A stretch of DNA of 64,000 nucleotides from the NCBI GenBank assembly GCA_023213395.1, contig CM041465.1, positions 80,731,741-80,795,740 on the forward strand. Direction: 5' to 3'. The translations under genes were made by a program, and so were the position numbers. A model generated the notes under the pieces. That model had not been told where the DNA came from and ran no database searches. It saw only the letters and a list, made by a program, of their open reading frames with translations. This document shows positions 1 to 10,482 of this stretch, one piece after another. Source of the stretch: Cycas panzhihuaensis (taxonomy: Eukaryota > Cycadophyta). The stretch's first letter is position 1, and every line of letters starts with the position of its first letter.

Positions 1-848
1 AAACTAAGTAAAATACAATCATTTGCTCCATGGAATGATAGAGGTTGAAAATCAATGAAAGAAATAAAATCTAATGATTAAAATAAAATTTAAAAGACCC
101 TTAAATACTAATAATCTATGTTGTTTAAGAAATATCAAGTTCATTAGGTTATGGGGCTACAACAACTACAACATTAGAAAGCTTCTAAGTTGGATAGAAT
201 ACACTCTCAAAAGATAATGCAAGAGAGTAAAAGTCACATATATAGGAGTATATATGAATGAAGTGCCCAAAAGATAAAATCATTAGCTACTTCTAATTTT
301 ACCCAATATTGGCTATTAATTGCCTTAGGTTCATGGTAGTTAGAGAAGGGTAAGGAAGTTAGAGAATAATTAAGATAAATCCCCCTTTCTAGTCACTTTC
401 TAAATGGACTTAACCCCATACATTGGTGTAGATTTTAATCACACTTCAATAACTCACATTAATAACCAAGTGGGTTTACTAAAATGGTAATCAAATATAA
501 AAGTCATGGCTTTTAGAAATCCACCCTAGGAATTTCTCCCTCATTAATATCATATATCCCATTCTTATTTCTTCCCCTTGAGTAAGCTAACCACATTCAA
601 TTTTTAATGGACTTAATATTTACATCATTTGCATATGTTTGTGCACTCAGCCCCTAAAATATTTGCATGTACATAGGCCCTTACTCTCTAATGATATATA
701 ACATCATGTCTACAAAATATAAAATGTATCAACGTGCATCCCACACTTAATAAAAAATATGGAAAATTAGAAGGCTTCCATTTTACAAAAAGGGATGTTT
801 ATGTCATATGATAAAATGAAACATAAGAACATAAAATATGCAATGAAA

Positions 849-895
849 TGTGTGTGTGTGTGGGGGGGGGGGGTGGAGGGGGAGAGAGAGAGAGA
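849..895. repeat. (TG)n-(G)n-(GA)n low-complexity tract
   Basis: A TG dinucleotide run passes into a run of twelve or thirteen G, then a G-rich stretch and a GA run. It is strongly purine/G-biased on the plus strand and could form a G-quadruplex. No functional context is visible. Confidence 0.9.
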
Positions 896-1179
896 TGAAT
901 TATGTCATGGTACCAAATGAGATGTTTACATAATTTGTTACACCAATACTCATGTCTTATTCCATCCTCAAAACCCTTTTATTTGATCTTGTGTTTTTAA
1001 AATCCATTTTCATTAAACTCAAACCATTGAAACATATATATCCTCATAACCTCGTTAGTAAATTAAAACACACAAACTATTCTAACTTGTGAAATATAAT
1101 TCCCTCTAAACTCTTTCATTTAACCTATTAACTTAAATATCAGTATCTTTGACATCAAAATATCATTTTAATTTCCCAA

Positions 1180-1284
1180 AATACCTATTAAAATTATTAG
1201 GTATAATCAAATATCATGAAAACTCATTTCAATGAAATGAGTTTTCATGATATTTGATTATACCTAATGATTTTAATAGGTATT
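1180..1284. repeat. 105-bp near-perfect palindrome (foldback)
   Basis: The arms 1180-1231 and 1233-1284 are reverse complements of each other with a single mismatch, which would be a G-U wobble in RNA, around a one-base centre at 1232. This is seen directly. It may be a foldback/MITE remnant or an inverted duplication able to give a small-RNA hairpin. No flanking target duplication was identified with confidence. Confidence 0.9.
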
Positions 1285-2075
1285 GAAAATGCATTTTATT
1301 TAATTTCAAAGAATTGGCCCTTTTCTGCCAATTGCCTTTCTTTTAGTCATACACATTTAACACTCATCTTTCAATAACCCATTAATATGATAAACTCCTA
1401 TATTATTTCAATCAATACCGATAAAACCATTTTCAATTAGTGTCATAAATCCTCCATGCCTATGTCTTTTAATTAAATACTCTTAAACCCATTTTTATTA
1501 GAGACACAATCTTAATTTCTTTTTTTTTACTTAATCTCATATGCTCTAATCCCCTTTCAATTTTTGCATATAAAACTCTTATTAACCATTTTCCAAATTA
1601 TTACAATGCCACATAATATGTTTTGAGAACATATAATGGAATCTACCATCACCCTTATATGATGCTTCAATGTTTAACTAAAAAGAACTACACAAGAAGG
1701 AATAAAAATATTTTAAAAGCTTAACTTTTCATAAAATGATATATCATTTGTTCAGTAGCATATGAGATTTTAGTTTAATGGCAAACGATCAAAGCCGTGA
1801 AACCCAAGTTCCATTCTAACCCCATGGTATAGAGTGGATGATCGTGGTCATATTGGTTATTTTTATTATCACTTGGCACTAGCGGGACGATAAAATACAA
1901 GGGCAATCCTCAAAGGATTAGACATAAGAGATTCCGTTTGTGAAATTAAGTACTCAAAGCATTATATTTATTGAATAGAAATCTTGATAAAAGTAATCGT
2001 TAAAGCAGATGGCAAGTCCGACCAAAAGAAAAGAGGGAAGAGATGCAAGAGTAAAAAAGGAGAACTACTCCAAAT

Positions 2076-2081
2076 TTTATT
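2076..2081 (-). terminator. Candidate poly(A) signal of the germin-like gene
   Basis: AATAAA reads on the minus strand about 120 bp downstream of the germin-like stop codon. This is a suitable distance for a plant near-upstream element, but the region is AT-rich and the hexamer could be a chance match. Confidence 0.35.
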
Positions 2082-2202
2082 ACAACAATTCAGTCCGAAA
2101 ACGGATTGCAACCGATGGAACGAATCCATTCACGCCTGGTAACGAAAAGCTAGGTGTTCAGACATCCGAATACATAGAAAGGGCAGACATAAAGCCTGCC
2201 TA

Positions 2203-2877
2203 CTATGCACCAAGGTTCTTTCGAATATTTTCTACTTCATGTTGGCTGATCTGAAAAGCTTTTTCCAGCACCTGCGGAGGAATCGGCGGTTGTGAGGCGA
2301 AGGTAGCCAGGGGAACGAGAGAAGCGCCGGGGTTCTGACTATTGAGGCCGCTTATGGTGAGAACAGGAGAACCCCCAACATTGTAAAGAAAATGCACTAA
2401 TCCTCTGGGGAACACAAAAGCATCGCCTTCCTTGAGCTTCTGTGAGAAGAGTTTGTTGGAAGTGTCGACGAACCCCACCAGCAGCTTACCCTTTATCACG
2501 AACACTATTTCAGAAGCCCTCGGGTGGAAATGAGGCGGCACAATCCCTCCTGCTGCAATATCTGTGCGCGCAAGCACCACTCCCTGCGTGTTGAGTCCCG
2601 GCAATTTCTTCACGGTTGTAAGCGTTACGCTCGATCCAAACGGGCTGGCGCTGGTGTTTCCCTCTTCTCGCAGAACCGATGTCTTAAAGTGCTGTGGAAT
2701 GACACTTTGGGGATTCCTGCAGAGGAAGCCGTTGACAAAAATATCTTCACTGCTGTAGGCCACGCAGAAATCCTGCAAAGGATCGGAATCCGAACCCGCG
2801 ATCAGGGAAACCTGCTGGGCTACAAATAAAATCAACAATGGAAAGCATACGGTGGATGAGGAAAGAGAAATCGCCAT
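2203..2877 (-). CDS. Germin-like protein (secreted cupin)
   Basis: Intact single-exon frame of 224 residues. The family comprises extracellular cupin glycoproteins that usually assemble as oligomers; members act as superoxide dismutase or, rarely, oxalate oxidase, and many respond to stress or pathogens. Residues 1-28 look like a signal peptide (hydrophobic core FPLLILFV). C38 and C53 match the conserved disulfide pair. Cupin box 1 runs around residues 109-130, with PPHFHPRASE giving H116, H118 and E123; box 2 runs around 151-168, with H162. All four metal ligands are present. NTS at 74-76 is an N-glycosylation site. An in-frame ATG lies 22 codons upstream, but ATG 2877 was chosen because it directly precedes the signal peptide and follows a TATA box by about 43 bp. 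Length and motifs are normal for the family. The exact enzyme activity cannot be told from sequence. Confidence 0.95.
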   Translation of the reverse strand: MAISLSSSTVCFPLLILFVAQQVSLIAGSDSDPLQDFCVAYSSEDIFVNGFLCRNPQSVIPQHFKTSVLREEGNTSASPFGSSVTLTTVKKLPGLNTQGVVLARTDIAAGGIVPPHFHPRASEIVFVIKGKLLVGFVDTSNKLFSQKLKEGDAFVFPRGLVHFLYNVGGSPVLTISGLNSQNPGASLVPLATFASQPPIPPQVLEKAFQISQHEVENIRKNLGA

Positions 2878-2919
2878 GGTTGCGAAAGCATCGGTGGATT
2901 TGCAGGGCGCAGAATGGGG

Positions 2920-2928
2920 TTTATATAG
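2920..2928 (-). promoter_or_regulatory. TATA box of the germin-like gene
   Basis: CTATATAAA on the minus strand, ending about 43 bp before the chosen ATG, which implies a very short 5' leader. It lies inside the extended frame that starts at 2943, and this argues for the downstream start. Confidence 0.7.
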
Positions 2929-3256
2929 GACAACGAAAATCAATAGTAACGGGTTGAATCTAAGAAAATATGGCCACCGGCGAAGAATGCACCTCTCGAC
3001 GAAGTTCTCCGTGCCTCTTCAATGCCACACCAACCATGTTTTGATTGATTCAGAGAGGCAATTAGTGCTTCCAGAATGTTCACCAAACGCGTTGAATTTA
3101 ATGGTTTTGTCTCGGCTAGTTTCTCTTTTATCTGGGTCACTGACTGGAACCGCGACAAGAACGTGTCAATCACCTATTATAAAGTCGTGTATCGATTGGA
3201 AAGTTGCCATGGGCCATCTTGGTCACTAAGACAAATCACGCCGCATAAGAAGTTTA

Positions 3257-3311
3257 ATGGTCGTATTGACCATTTCACCGCTTCAGCAAAAGCTTTTATA
3301 AGGTTGGTCAA
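3257..3311. promoter_or_regulatory. W-box pair upstream of the germin-like gene
   Basis: TTGACC at 3266-3271 (plus) and TTGACC on the minus strand at 3306-3311 match the WRKY W-box core. The first lies in a hyphenated palindrome, ATGGTC-N5-GACCAT (3257-3273). They sit about 390-430 bp upstream of the germin-like start. Germin-like genes are often defence-responsive, so the link is plausible, but the motifs are short. Confidence 0.3.
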
Positions 3312-3919
3312 TTTGATTTATGTGCTACCTTCTTCACTTTCATAAAGGAGGTCCCTTTTGTCTACCTATTCATGAAGTTTCTTAACATGTAATGAACTAG
3401 GAAGTGCCCCTCTCTAAATACTCTAGGAATTCATTGAAGTTTCCATTTTTAATGATAGATAACATATGGTAAGGTATGGAAGTCTCGTGCACTCCACTTT
3501 ATTAAATTATCTAATTATATGTTCTTTCCTTTTTCTTAATACTCTAAGTCCATATTACTTTGTTTTTTAAAACATTGTTAATGTGTCCTAGTTAAGAATC
3601 ATCCCTTTTTTGTTGAATTAGATGTTTCATTTAATTAAGAAAGTTATATATAGTACATCAAAAAAGGCAAGGCGAAGTTTCCCATCCCTCCGTCCTTTAG
3701 ATGACATAAAGAGAATCATGGATCCTACGAGCTATAATTGGAATACAAGAGACTAAGAGGAAGAAAACATATAGCTTGCTAGTAAAAGCTAGTTAACAAA
3801 ATAAAGGCTAGTAAAGTAACATAAAGATCATCAAGATTGGCCCCAACCATCGCCAACCAAAAGAGCAACACCAAGGTAGCCCTAACCATAGCTCCCCTTA
3901 TTAAAGATATCTTCATAAA
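3312..3919. other. Intergenic flank before retrotransposon T1
   Basis: No gene seen. This is the pre-insertion target DNA on the left of T1; its right-hand continuation begins at 20335. Confidence 0.6.
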
Positions 3920-3924
3920 ATTTC
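3920..3924. repeat. Target site duplication of T1, left copy
   Basis: atttc, repeated exactly at 20330-20334 directly outside the other LTR. Five base pairs is the usual duplication for Ty3/gypsy integrases. Confidence 0.9.
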
Positions 3925-6910
3925 TAGAATCGCGTCTATGGGGATGGCAACTACATTCAGTGAAGATTGGAGCAATCAACGAAAAATTTGAGAATAAAAG
4001 ATACAGTCCTACAAGTGAAGGAAACACCTACACAGGGCGTCCGTGCGTAGGAACGCAGGTTCAGGACCCGCGAATGGTGCACAACTTCCTCAAGGTGGCT
4101 CGACTTTTGGCTTGAAGGGCGATATACACGTAAGGTATCTCGGATAACCCCAAAAGATGGAATCCTCCCACCCTTGGATAGCCGGAAAGAGAAGAGAGGC
4201 CCAGCGAAGGAAAAAACTTCTATGAGAAAGTGATATGGTATGTGTGAAATATATACAAAAAGAACTCCTTAGGCTGACTCACTTAAAGCAGGTTTACGAG
4301 GGAAAGGCGATGGCAAAAGGTCACTTACCGCTATGTGAGCGAGGGGATCTAAGTCCTAGTAAGGGCAACTAGAGTAGCATGCGTGAATGGGATGCAAAGG
4401 GTGTGTATGAAGGGATAATAAAAGTGCTCTCGTTTACTTTCACAAAAGGGGATACAAAACACACTCTCACTCTCTTTTGCTTTCAAACAAGAAAGGACAG
4501 AAACGATATTCCAAACAAGCTCAAGCATGCATACTAGGAAAATGCAAAGCTAAGGGATGTTTTGCATTCAGGTAAAAGAGGAGGGAGGTATAATCCCTAG
4601 AATATGCTCCTTCTTATAAAAGCAACATGCAACATGCGTATGCAAGGTGAATGTGTGCAAATTTGTTGACTATTGTTTTCCTTTTAGGCTGTTTACTATG
4701 CAAGATGATAGGCCTAATAATGACAAAAGGAAAAGAGCTACGAGAGGGGAAGTACATACCCAGAAAGTCACATGGCCAAAGAAGATATCTTGTTCGTATA
4801 CCATGCTTGCTCCCTTGTCCTTGTCCGACACACCAATATTGTTGAGAGGCTAGATTGAAGGGGCTTCCTTATCGTCCCCGTGCAAAAGAAGAAAAGAAAA
4901 AGCGGAAAGGACAAGAGGAAACAAAGCAACTATGTGAGGAAGAGAAATTAAAAGGAAAAAGGCGAAGACTTACCCGGATCGAAGTGCCTCTTCCTTTTCG
5001 TGAACACTATGGTAAAACCTGCAAGCACAAATGTTTTTTTCCCCTTTCTTCAAGGGGCTGCTAGAATGCCAAGTAGATGCATATATATATAAAGGAAGTA
5101 AAGTGCCAAAAAGTCACAAGCGAAGTACTAAAGACAACATAAAATATTTAATTGAAAGCTACTTCCAAACTCATCAACATAAGTCACAACAAGCAATGAA
5201 CGCAAGTAGTTAGCCTCAGAATGGCTAATCCTCTGACATAAATACCTCCACGTTGCCTTTGAGCACAAGGGTAGCAGGTTTAAACAGCCTATATGATAGC
5301 CAATGGTGAAAGCATCAAATGGTATGAAAGCTAGAAATGTTGTCGGTGTTACTAAAGTTACGGTATGCAACATATACAACACCGGATAAGGGAGCGACCA
5401 AAAGAGAGATGTGACACCACTAGGGGCTGAAAAACCTTGCTAATATGGGGCTCTCAAGGCTGGGAACAGTGCAACAAGGGGCTACATGCACTGGTTCCAA
5501 CAATAGCCTCATTTCCGGGGTCGTCCGGTGGCCCAAGGAAGACATAAGGAGGAGAGAAAAGGAGGAGAAGGGGGATTGCCCCTTGGGAAGCCAGCCTTAT
5601 TGGGTACCGAACCCGCCAAGGCTTCTTTCACTCACGCCTTGAGAGGCTCACCTCACAGCCCTCTTAGAGAGACCAGAGAGACAACATAAAGAAAATACAT
5701 ATATTAAAGGAAAAAACACAAGGAAATATCTCCTACACAAATTAGGGAAATACTGAAAATGAAAGATGTATGAAGGAAAAACTTAGCTTTCAAAGAAGTT
5801 TAAAGGGGATGATATGAGGAAAACCACGAGGAGCTACCTGCTGGGTTGAGTTTGCAACAGGCTTGCCTGAGAACATCGTAGAAGGAAGCCAATCTGGGTG
5901 CTTGTAGGAGAATCCCTACAAATCTGAAGAAGAAAAATCATTGGACGTGTATAGATGCAAGCTTTGAATGGTATTGCTGCTTGGGGAAGCTCGTTGATGA
6001 GATTGGCTCCACGAAGTTGAGTTGTGGAAGATAGAGTCCAGGTAGGAACGCAAAAGATCTCAACAGATGTAGGGTGTTTCCTGCAAGAGGTTGCTTGCAG
6101 AGGCGGTAGAAGAGCAGGAGAAAGAGAGTTGTACAAGCTTGTTGGAGGTTGTTAGAGAATGAAATGAGGAACCTTTTAGGCTTTATACTCAACCCTAGCC
6201 CTAATCAAGTGATTAGGGTTAGGCTGGGACTCGGGAAGCGACTAATCCATATGGCAATTTCGCAAAAAATGCAACGGCGGATTAAAAAAGTAGAGGTGGA
6301 CAACAAGACAATGGGTAAACTTCGTGGTACTGCGGTAAACTTTGTGGTACCACTAAGTTTGCAGCAGTGCGGGGCTAGAATGCAACAAAAAGAGAGATAA
6401 GGGTCTAGGGGACCCTAGAAGAGGGTACCCTAGGCCTAGGAGGGGATGGCCCTCCTGTCCAAGTGGTTGGAGACAGTCCAAGTAGGCAAATGGGCTAAAC
6501 CGGATAGAGCATCGAGAGGTAGGGTTCCCAAGAAACATATGTACAAACACAAAAATACCAACCACTCCTAACGGAATGCTAGGGGCTACAGTATGATGAG
6601 AAAGACGTGAGCAAATCACACAAATTGGTTGATGCTCGAGGCGATTTAGAGGTGCAGTAGAGGGTTGTAAAGCGCCATAGGGATGCATACATCACAGAGA
6701 AGCATGTCCCGTGGGTCGTCATAGGCTAGGGGTATGCAACATGATCAAGCAGCAATATGCGATGGCAATCACAAAGATGAGGCAATCAATCATGCAGTGA
6801 ATCAAGCAACGCTTCAATCTACCTCCTGAAATGACTAAGAAGGGATATGGAAGCATACTTGTACTTACCTGAGTCAACCCGTCCATACCCATTCTCGGTA
6901 ATCAGAAACA
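3925..6910 (-). repeat. T1 3' LTR
   Basis: Homologous throughout to 17330-20329. The right end is ...gaaaca (TGTTTC on the element strand); the left end is TA where the other copy has TG. Preceded by the target duplication at 3920-3924. It carries a TATA-like box at 6181-6190 and a splice-donor-like motif near its start. Confidence 0.92.
6181..6190 (-). promoter_or_regulatory. LTR TATA-like box (3' LTR of T1)
   Basis: gagtataaag on the minus strand, identical in both T1 LTRs, about 720 bp into the LTR. If functional it makes U3 about 0.7 kb and R-U5 about 2.2 kb. Confidence 0.4.
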
Positions 6911-7323
6911 TCGCCTCTTGGCAAGAAAGCCTCGCTACTCTAAGCACAATACGATGGTGAATGCTGGCAACAAAATTGTTAGTAATATATGTACATATAA
7001 TAACACAATCATGATAAGAGCCAAGGGTGTCAGCGAGTGTCGTAGTGGAACACGTGGATACGGGGATAGGAGTGGAGACGACATAGGGGCTGCCTACGTG
7101 CTACTCGAAAGTTGACCGAAAATCATGACGGATGATGGGAATGTCCCCATCGTAGGAGTGCAAGAAGAGAGATGATGATAACGAGCAGTAGGGTGAATGA
7201 ACAAACCTGGTGGTCGCCATAGTTTAACCTCATTCGCGGTTGGCTTTCAGAGGTGTGAATGGATTGCAATGTGAAATGCAAGATGGCTCGATACCTGGGC
7301 GCTTGGGCGATTAGATAAGTCTT

Positions 7324-7596
7324 TCAAGGGGGGTCATCAAGGAGAGGAAGGCGACGCTCAAGGATGAGGTGAACGAGGCTATCTGCCTCAATGTTGAGGG
7401 CTTGTGGGATATGTCAGATGTTGACAAATGGAAAATAAGCCAGTAGGGACCTGACGGTCAAAGCAAGGGCTCTCAAGCATGGGCATTGCACCTGATAGAC
7501 CTGGGTGAGATGGGATACCACAACCTAGGAGTCGTAGCAAAGGATGATGGGTCTGTGGTGGAAACAGAGTGCATCATTGAGGGCTTCAATAATGGC
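7324..7596 (-). pseudogene. Archaeal-type RNase H remnant (C-terminal half) of T1
   Basis: About 91 codons in one frame matching the C-terminal two thirds of the extra RNase H that is more complete at 57404-57850. Visible are AIIEAL, a catalytic-Asp stretch ILCYDS, the HIPQ motif and EADSLV with the last acidic residue. Compared with the other copy, a deletion at about 7597 has removed roughly 420 bp, including the first catalytic aspartate, the conserved Glu and the upstream TATA-like box. The next sequence outward resembles 57115-57150 of the other copy, which fixes the breakpoint. In-frame stops TAG and TGA are present. Tat-lineage plant elements are known to have acquired this second RNase H; its site beyond an opposite-strand gene is notable. 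Confidence 0.75.
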
Positions 7597-7890
7597 GTCG
7601 GTGAGCCCTAGAAGTGTGAACGGGTGCCAAAAATGAATCCAAGATGGTGAAATAAGCCAGACAAGTATAGACATGGGTATACATGGAGGTGGCATGTAAA
7701 ATGAGGCAGAAGGGGCCTCGCGGAGGCAAGTGAACAAGTGCCATAAATATACATGTGAGAATGAGTGAAATGGAGGTCATGGGGTGAAATGGGAGCCAGG
7801 GCCAGAAGGCAATGGTGATCAGGGACGAAGGATGGCCCTAAGGGCTGTCACAATGACAGAAATAGAGGAAGTGCCTGTCGGGACCCCTGC

Positions 7891-7900
7891 CTATATAAGG
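7891..7900 (+). promoter_or_regulatory. TATA box of the opposite-strand PMD gene in T1
   Basis: ctatataagg, about 770 bp upstream of the PMD homology. The same ten bases and about 100 surrounding bases are recognisably conserved upstream of the homologous gene copy at 56849-56858 on the minus strand. Conservation between diverged copies suggests a real promoter. Confidence 0.55.
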
Positions 7901-8571
7901 AAAACTCAATGAAAATGGAATTCATTTTCACAGGCTCGCGAACGATTCAGAGCCCTTTCCCCTATGCAGCAGAGTGCTACCTAACTTCGGAGACACGCAG
8001 GAGGAGATCAGACTATTGGATCGAGGTGAGAGGATGCCAATGGGACTATGATTTACGAGATGGCGGTCATGAGGCTAGATCCGGAGTGGATCACTGCCCC
8101 TAGCCCATCTTGTGATTTGAATTTCATCACTTTTTGTTATTTTTTAAGGTAGTTTTGGGCCCCTTAAAGGCAAATAGTAATCTCTTGGAGTCTAAATTGG
8201 ACCCAGAGAGAGGGGGGACCGAGGCATTAGGCAGCCCTGGTCTCGGTGGGTTGGAGCAAGGCCCGCTTGGGCAAAAATTTTTGGCTTTTTGGGCAGGAAA
8301 CCCCCTTATTTTGAGGGGGTGACGTTCGCACCGTGACAAAGATTGCAATGCCACTATTTTTGTCATGGGGCCTCGATCGCAGGGGGACCCGAGCTAAACT
8401 CCGCGGCACCACACATTTTAGTGTGGTGCAAAGGCACACTAGTTGGAAAAACAAAAAGATGGCCCAAAGGAGAGCTAGATCTCGATCCGAGAGGAGTGAG
8501 AGATAGTCCTAAGGGGCAACAGGTAAATTTGGACATGTTCTGACTCATTTCTGGGGTATTTTGCAGGCAGT

Positions 8572-10482
8572 TATCATGGTAGAGAACCACGAGAACATAG
8601 GGATGGCGATGCTGAGCTTTGTAGAGATATGTCTCGTGGGGACAAATAGGTATTGGTGAGCTATGGCCTATTAAAGGTCACACAAACGCCACAGTACGCG
8701 TCAGATCAGTGCCTCTTGGTAGACATAGTCTCGCATTGAGACAAGTGGAGGCACGTGTTCCACCTCCCCCAAGTGGGGGATGTCACAGTCATACCAGGAG
8801 ACATTAGGAGGATCCTAGGGGTACCTGCAACGGGACGACCAGCATCACTAAGGGCGCTGCCTTGCAATGAGGCAGCGTACCAGTAGGCAGCGGTATTCTT
8901 TACAGGATAGGATAGGTGGAAGAGGAGAGGCATACCTTTGCAGACTATGGTCATGTCTAGAGTTCCTCGAGTGAGGAAGCTGATTACTTTATGCATTTTG
9001 TTTCGGATATCCTGGAAATAGAACTATAGAGACATACCCAGAGGGTGGATGGACGTAGTGAGGAGATGCGAGGCCGGGGAGAGGCTAGATTGGGCCACCT
9101 TGATAGCGGCAAACTTAGTCGCTCAGTTGGACGCTATCAGGGTGGCGGGGAGAGGAGGATTGTCTTACAACACGTTGCTGCAGTGCTAGTTTTTTTATCA
9201 CTTCAGAGTAGTGGCACCCACAGGAGGACCACACCCCATCTCGGAGTGGGCTCCCATAGTCCATAGGTGGCAAACTCGGTTTAGAGGGACCGAGGACCAA
9301 GCACATGTCTGTCGCTCAGTGGAGTCTACATTGCTAGACCTCCTCACCATGGATGACTACATATCCAATCCATATCAAGGGGTGAGGTGGAGCAACAATG
9401 ACGAGGCAGGTGGAGCGGGAGTCACCTCTGGTGATGATGATGATGATGGGGATGAGGGTGGTAATGAGGCAAGCCCTTCTAGAGCCGTAGGAGGAGAGGT
9501 TGGACCTTTGGGAGCTGTAGGAGGAGAGGCAGGACCGTCAAGAGCTGCAGGAGGGTCCATAGACACAAGCCTAGAGATTGAGGATAGTAAGGAGATCAGG
9601 GCAACAACAGTACCAACAAAGGAGGGTGGAGATGCCCTAGTAGTCTAGGTAATCGTCGAGGTGGTACAGGAGGAGGAGGAGGTACCAACAGCTAGTGGAG
9701 TACTCGAGGAGGAGGCCATCGTCTGAGTCAAGGAGCCAGCGGCCCTAACTGGTGAGATGCTACCTTTTCCTATCGTCTTTCGATCGCTAGATATCTAGAT
9801 ATTTGATTTTATTTAATGTATATGGATACATATACTGACACGTAGCATGTTGGACTTCATAGGAGCGACATAGATACAGAGATTGGTGGAGGCAGTAGTC
9901 CAGTAGATGTTTCCCCGGGCTTATGCAGAGGGACAACCTCCCATCTAGGTGGGAGAGGAGTCGCGATCGGCAAGGGTTCATACAACAGCATTCGCCTCGT
10001 TGGTTAGGACAAGGGATATATGGATAGCAGCATCCCAGGAGCATGAGGCACGTATGGGATGACTACAGGGAGAGCTGAACGAGACCCGAGTTGAGAGGGA
10101 TGCTCTGTGAGGTCAAGTGCAGGTGCTAGAGGCTCAAGGAGGAGCACGTGGAGACGTCGAGAGTCGTATCAGGATGGCAGTGCTAGAGGAGCGTCTCCAA
10201 GGGATGGAGAAGAGATTCTAAGGTATGGAGGAGAGACTTCGAGGGGTGGAGAGTGAGAGAGATCGTATCCAGGCACGATACGATCAGCTGGTAGACTAGG
10301 TAGCATCGAGATCGTCACGGAGCAGGACACACATCGACATAGTGACGATGACCTCGAGGAGGCCCCGAGACGAGGGGAGCGAGGTAGGGAGCTCCCAGAG
10401 GCGTAGGAGGAGTTTGGGAGACATGTGGTCCCCAAGAGAGGGATCACATAGACCAGGAGATAATACCCCAGGAGCGGGGTAG
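8572..10482 (+). pseudogene. Opposite-strand gene in T1: PMD-like domain, acidic repeats, coiled coil
   Basis: Runs opposite to gag-pol, between integrase and the extra RNase H. 8659-9648 stays in one frame apart from five TAG/TGA codons. It reads as a plant mobile domain-like region: DQCLLVDIVSH, then FHLPQVGDVTV, then RRILGV, ending near MDDYISNPY. An acidic stretch (GDDDDDGDE) and three 10-residue repeats ending GGE.GP follow. After an apparent intron (acceptor at about 9861-9862), a second coding part begins, with about 30 residues per block of heptad-repeat coiled coil (ERLQGME, ERLRGVE), then SQRRRRSLGD and a stop at 10480-10482. A first intron ending at about 8571 (ttttgcag) is likely. 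The copy at 46534-56163 supports domain order and both acceptors. PMD proteins are known in plant transposons and in the MAIN/MAIL1 family; function here is unknown. Confidence 0.65.

Larger units (their letters stand above)
1..2000. other. AT-rich intergenic DNA without a recognised gene
   Basis: No convincing reading frame, RNA gene or transposon terminus was seen. The stretch is AT-rich and holds a low-complexity tract near 850-899 and a long palindrome at 1180-1284, listed separately. A weak tRNA-promoter-like stretch near 1770-1830 is discussed under rejected items. Confidence 0.6.

Noticed and set aside
1770-1830. tRNA-like A-box (ttagtttaatggca) and B-box (aagttccattc) spacing, as in a tRNA-derived SINE
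   Set aside because: The B-box match is poor, no cloverleaf could be drawn, and no poly(A/T) tail with flanking duplication was found.
2009-2254. 81-codon plus-strand frame next to the germin-like gene
   Set aside because: It overlaps the 3' end of the germin-like CDS on the other strand, has no recognisable motif and an unremarkable composition.
2878-2943. Upstream ATG extending the germin-like protein by 22 residues
   Set aside because: It would place the TATA box inside the coding region and bury the signal peptide.
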